From the NCBI GenBank assembly GCA_002334985.1, contig DDBY01000037.1:1-8841 (forward strand): a stretch of 8,841 nucleotides of DNA. The letters are read 5' to 3'. The notes under the pieces are model-generated. The model saw only the letters and a program-made list of their open reading frames with translations, did no database searches and had not been told where the DNA came from. This stretch comes from Micavibrio sp. UBA2020 (GTDB lineage: Bacteria > Pseudomonadota > Alphaproteobacteria > Micavibrionales > UBA2020). The translations under genes and the position numbers were made by a program. This document shows positions 6,636-8,841 of this stretch, piece by piece; the stretch's first letter is position 1; every line of letters starts with the position of its first letter.

Positions 6636-6994
6636 CGTTTTTTTGGTTTGGTTTGGCGTCGAAACCGGCCTTGCGCCCGCGCGACAAAAAGGCAGTGTAC
6701 CCCACAATTCCCCCCGCGCAAGGCTGGCCGCATACCGATATGTACCGTTTATACGAACCGGGCTATCTTAACGGTGCATATTGTTTATGTAAATATAATT
6801 TTATACAGACTGGCTCCACGCGGGCGCCCCATCCTATTGAAATTAAACGTCTATCTAAAAGGTATGGCGGCGGCTGCGCCGATGCGCGGAAATTTATTTT
6901 CAGTCTGAGCATAAAAGCATCAAAAACCCGTGTATAAATGATGCGGCATCAAACAAGGCGAATACCCTTTCAACAACCTTGCGCAGGAAACTTT
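6636..6994. promoter_or_regulatory. Divergent intergenic region, AT-rich, promoters for both flanking genes
   Basis: No gene is convincing in these 359 bases. A strongly AT-rich core lies at about 6777-6806. TATAAA at 6933-6938 could be a plus-strand -10 for the 383-aa protein, with start near 6945, but it has no clear -35. For the minus strand TTGCGC then, after 16 bases, TACACT (about 6723-6696) is a weak candidate. TACCG repeats 10 bp apart at 6733 and 6743, and ACCGTT (6744-6749) is mirrored by AACGGT (6770-6775), so a regulator site is possible. A 5-bp hairpin CGGCG/CGCCG (6868-6881) lacks a T-run. Confidence 0.4.
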
Positions 6995-8146
6995 ATGGCG
7001 GTCTTGTCTCAACCGACTTCCCCCGAAAACCTGAAGCTGACCCCGCGCACCTTCGTCAAAGACGTCGTACTCGACCCCGGCATCGTATTCGGTGTGGCAG
7101 ACGTTTTGATGTTCGCCAAAACAAACCCTGTGGGTTTCATTGCCTGCCTTGGCGCGACGGGCGTTTCCGTCGGGCTCAAAACACTGCATCTGGCGCAGCC
7201 GAAATTCCTGAAAAACTATACGCGCGTCGCTGATATCGCAGGTGACAGCCGCACGGCACTGCGTGCAAGCGGTCTGGCACTTCTGGTCGTCGCGGGCACG
7301 GCGGTGAGCGGCGGCACAGCGCTGCCGGCCACAGCCAGCTTCTTGCTGGCTGTCGGCAACTTCCGTCTGGCGCAAAGCCTGTCTGACGCGATGGAGGCCA
7401 ACCGCATCGCTAAAGAAAAAGAAGCCGCGCGGCAAAAGCAGCTGGAAAACGGCGGCATCGTTATTGAATTTTCGCCCGCACCCGCACCGGCGGCAAAGCA
7501 GGGCTGGCTCGAAAAAACCAAGCAAATTGCGGTTTTGTCGGTTAAACGCCCCGACCTTTATATCAATGCGGGCTTCGCCTGCGCGGGGCTGATGGCGGGG
7601 GGCGCATCGCTTTTCGTTCTGCCGCTTGTGGCTATCGCCTTTACCGTCAGCATGAAGAACATCATTCAGAACAAGGCCGAACACCAAGGCCACCCGAAGC
7701 TGATGACCGCTGGCGCCGGATTTTCCTTCACCGGTATCGGCGTTGCGGAAGGGCACGGGCTGATTGCCGCAGCGCATGCCATCAACGCGACCATCATGGC
7801 TGATGCGGAGCGCCGCGTAACCCCCGGCGGCTGGCGCGCGATTGCCGAGAATATCCGCAGCGGCATTGCAAAAGCCCTGCGCCTTGACAAGCCGCAAAAA
7901 CCGGAGCCGGTGGACCATCCCATTCCCGTACCGTTCGACGCGCATGACCTTGGCGAAGACAAGCCGCATCCGCTGCCCGAACCCGGCAAGTTGAAGCAGC
8001 ATTTCAACATTCCCGTGCCGGAGCACAAGCCCGAAGCAAAACCCGCCGCTGCGCAAAACGACAACGCGGCCACGCTTCCCGTGCCGGACAACGACAACGC
8101 CGCACCCCGCGCGCAAATCCCGCCCAAGGCCGCGCCGCGCCGATAA
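6995..8146 (+). CDS. Integral membrane protein of unknown function with Pro-rich C-terminal tail
   Basis: I do not recognise this 383-aa protein. ATG 6995 is chosen for the strong SD AGGA (6985-6988) at 6-base spacing; an ATG at 6938 lacks one. Hydrophobic segments lie near 28-41, 46-63, 92-122, 190-219 and 238-264. A charged linker (about 127-175, with EKEAARQKQ) separates two membrane halves. The halves look alike: residues 48-66 end in SVGLKTL and residues 204-223 end in TVSMKNI, each about 20 residues after a DP or RP turn. The last 80 residues are soluble and Pro/Lys-rich, with IPVPF, IPVPE and LPVPD repeats and two NDNAA motifs. Such DNDNA tails occur on many alphaproteobacterial proteins (known pattern, no function I know). 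It is divergent from the oxidoreductase gene. Confidence 0.85.
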   Translation: MAVLSQPTSPENLKLTPRTFVKDVVLDPGIVFGVADVLMFAKTNPVGFIACLGATGVSVGLKTLHLAQPKFLKNYTRVADIAGDSRTALRASGLALLVVAGTAVSGGTALPATASFLLAVGNFRLAQSLSDAMEANRIAKEKEAARQKQLENGGIVIEFSPAPAPAAKQGWLEKTKQIAVLSVKRPDLYINAGFACAGLMAGGASLFVLPLVAIAFTVSMKNIIQNKAEHQGHPKLMTAGAGFSFTGIGVAEGHGLIAAAHAINATIMADAERRVTPGGWRAIAENIRSGIAKALRLDKPQKPEPVDHPIPVPFDAHDLGEDKPHPLPEPGKLKQHFNIPVPEHKPEAKPAAAQNDNAATLPVPDNDNAAPRAQIPPKAAPRR

Positions 8147-8157
8147 CGGCCTCATAT

Positions 8158-8205
8158 CGCAGCGCACAAACCACGGCGAGCCCGGCAAAGGGCGTGCAAG
8201 CTGCG
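8158..8205 (+). other. Long imperfect hairpin just after the 383-aa gene
   Basis: CGCAGC-GCAC (8158-8167) pairs with GTGC-AA-GCTGCG (8194-8205) with a 2-base bulge, and GCCC (8180-8183) pairs with GGGC (8190-8193) inside it around loop GGCAAA. That gives 14 base pairs with one 12-base bulge on the left arm, starting 12 bases after the stop codon. No T-run follows, so it is not a standard intrinsic terminator. It may act as a 3' end stabiliser or a Rho-linked stop. CGCAGCG (8158-8164) can also pair with CGCTGCG (8238-8244). Confidence 0.35.
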
Positions 8206-8246
8206 TACAGCGTTAAGATATTCAGCTATGTAAACACCGCTGCGGA

Positions 8247-8275
8247 TTGACACGCCGCACTGGCGCGCCTATAGA
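8247..8275 (+). promoter_or_regulatory. Strong sigma70-like promoter
   Basis: A perfect -35 TTGACA (8247-8252) is followed by a 17-base spacer and TATAGA (8270-8275, 4 of 6 to the -10 consensus). The expected start is near 8282, giving a leader of about 90 bases before ATG 8372. It is the best promoter match in the window and points at the 106-aa gene and the gene after it. The leader holds a 6-bp hairpin, CATCCG (8309-8314) with CGGATG (8322-8327). Confidence 0.65.
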
Positions 8276-8371
8276 TTATGGCATTCCACTTTGATAATAG
8301 ACGCGAATCATCCGGCGCAAGCGGATGGCGCGGGGCAGATGCACCGCCCGATACTGTACGGAATTGTTGAG

Positions 8372-8692
8372 ATGAAAAACTATAAATTCACTTACGATGT
8401 CCAGCTGAAACCTGCGCCCGGCAGTTTTTGCACCGGCCCCATGGAAATCATGCGCCAGATGGACGATGCCCAGAAAAAAACGCTGCGTAGCCTGCGCGAT
8501 TTTCTGAAAGCCGAAGGCCTTGAAAAAGACGTCGCCGCCATCACGCCCATGAACGGCGAGATTGGTATCGTCATCCGCTGCAGCGACGACGCCGCGCAGA
8601 AAATCGCCGCACAAAGCTTCGCGCGCGATTTCGCGCCCTATACCCCGCCGCCGCAACCGCAAAAGCCGCGCTTTCCCAAATTCAAATTTTAA
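8372..8692 (+). CDS. Small conserved-looking protein of unknown function (106 aa)
   Basis: I do not recognise this protein. It is soluble, with no signal peptide or membrane helix. An N-terminal beta-like stretch (MKNYKFTYDVQLKP) is followed by a charged helical region (about 20-48, MRQMDDAQKKTLRSLRDFLK). Next comes a segment with alternating hydrophobic residues, GEIGIVIRCSDD (about 62-73), and a Pro/Lys-rich tail PPPQPQKPRFPKFKF. ATG 8372 is chosen because the compact N-terminus starts there. ATG 8339 and TTG 8291 are in frame, but TTG 8291 lies almost at the predicted transcription start. The SD at 8372 is weak (CGGAA, about 10 bases away), so the start is not certain. The next gene begins 11 bases after its stop, which indicates one operon. 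Confidence 0.75.
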   Translation: MKNYKFTYDVQLKPAPGSFCTGPMEIMRQMDDAQKKTLRSLRDFLKAEGLEKDVAAITPMNGEIGIVIRCSDDAAQKIAAQSFARDFAPYTPPPQPQKPRFPKFKF

Positions 8693-8703
8693 GGATACCC
8701 GCG

Positions 8704-8841
8704 ATGAGCAACGACGCCCGCAAGGATTTCAACGACAAAGCGAAATGCTATTTGTATTCCGTCGGCCTGCGCGCCAAAGGTTCGCGCGCCAAGACGGACA
8801 TCACCGAAGATGTAAAGACAATGATGCGCCGCATCCGCGAG
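8704..8841 (+). CDS. N-terminal part of an unidentified protein (3' truncated by the window)
   Basis: An open frame of 46 codons runs from ATG 8704 to the window end. AAGGA (8692-8696) lies 7 bases upstream as a good SD and overlaps the stop codon of the previous gene. The sequence begins MSNDARKDFNDKAKCYLYSV and continues as a basic, helical stretch ending KTMMRRIRE. No signal peptide or membrane segment is seen, and no domain can be recognised from this fragment. The 11-base gap and shared strand place it in an operon with the 106-aa gene, under the promoter at 8247-8275. Confidence 0.75.
   Translation, partial: MSNDARKDFNDKAKCYLYSVGLRAKGSRAKTDITEDVKTMMRRIRE

Noticed and set aside
6920..8188. 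A 422-codon minus-strand frame opposite the 383-aa membrane protein
   Set aside because: It is Cys-, Arg- and Gly-rich without recognisable domains. The plus-strand gene has a good SD and coherent membrane segments, so the minus frame is a by-product of its high third-position G+C.
1..8841. CRISPR arrays, insertion sequences or terminal inverted repeats
   Set aside because: No regularly spaced repeats of CRISPR length, transposase motifs or matching long inverted repeats were seen by eye.

Overview
The window looks like a chromosomal stretch of an alphaproteobacterium-like Gram-negative bacterium. The reasons are that most genes have bacterial Shine-Dalgarno (SD) sequences, a tRNA-Ser encodes its own CCA, and the 383-aa protein has a C-terminal tail with 'NDNAA' and 'DNDNAA' motifs of a kind often seen in Alphaproteobacteria. 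The lineage call is an inference. I see no integrase, transposase, CRISPR array, rRNA or plasmid replication gene.

Layout: the last 20 codons of an unidentified plus-strand gene (3-65) converge on a long minus-strand block. Read in its own direction, that block starts with a two-gene unit: an FAD-dependent oxidoreductase (6635-5361) and an aldo/keto reductase (5332-4487). Next come tRNA-Ser(GCT) (4340-4247) and a regulatory stretch of about 235 bases. A three-gene operon follows: a DUF4173-type polytopic membrane protein (4011-2533), an OmpR/PhoB-family response regulator (2501-1812) and a HAMP-containing sensor histidine kinase (1821-232, overlapping the regulator gene). The operon ends at a minus-strand intrinsic terminator (81-103). 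On the right, plus-strand genes diverge from the oxidoreductase across an AT-rich intergenic region (6636-6994). They are a 383-aa integral membrane protein of unknown function (6995-8146), a 106-aa unknown protein (8372-8692) behind a strong sigma70-like promoter, and the start of another unknown gene (8704 to the window end).

How the genes work together: the kinase and regulator form a complete two-component system, and the regulator sits directly behind the DUF4173 gene. This layout resembles the CreBC/CreD arrangement, in which a membrane protein of obscure function belongs to the system's regulon or sensing complex. Upstream of the operon, GTGCA (TGCAC on the coding strand) occurs three times at spacings of 33 and 11 bp beside a perfect 7-1-7 palindrome, a plausible autoregulatory operator. 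The FAD oxidoreductase and aldo/keto reductase probably form one redox unit with an unknown substrate.

Most worth a second look are the DUF4173/two-component operon and its candidate operator, the disputed start of the DUF4173 gene (best ribosome-binding site in the wrong frame), the possible internal duplication and repetitive tail of the 383-aa membrane protein, and the drop in G+C on the operon side of the tRNA gene. I found no clear evidence of a wholly new defence or mobile system.
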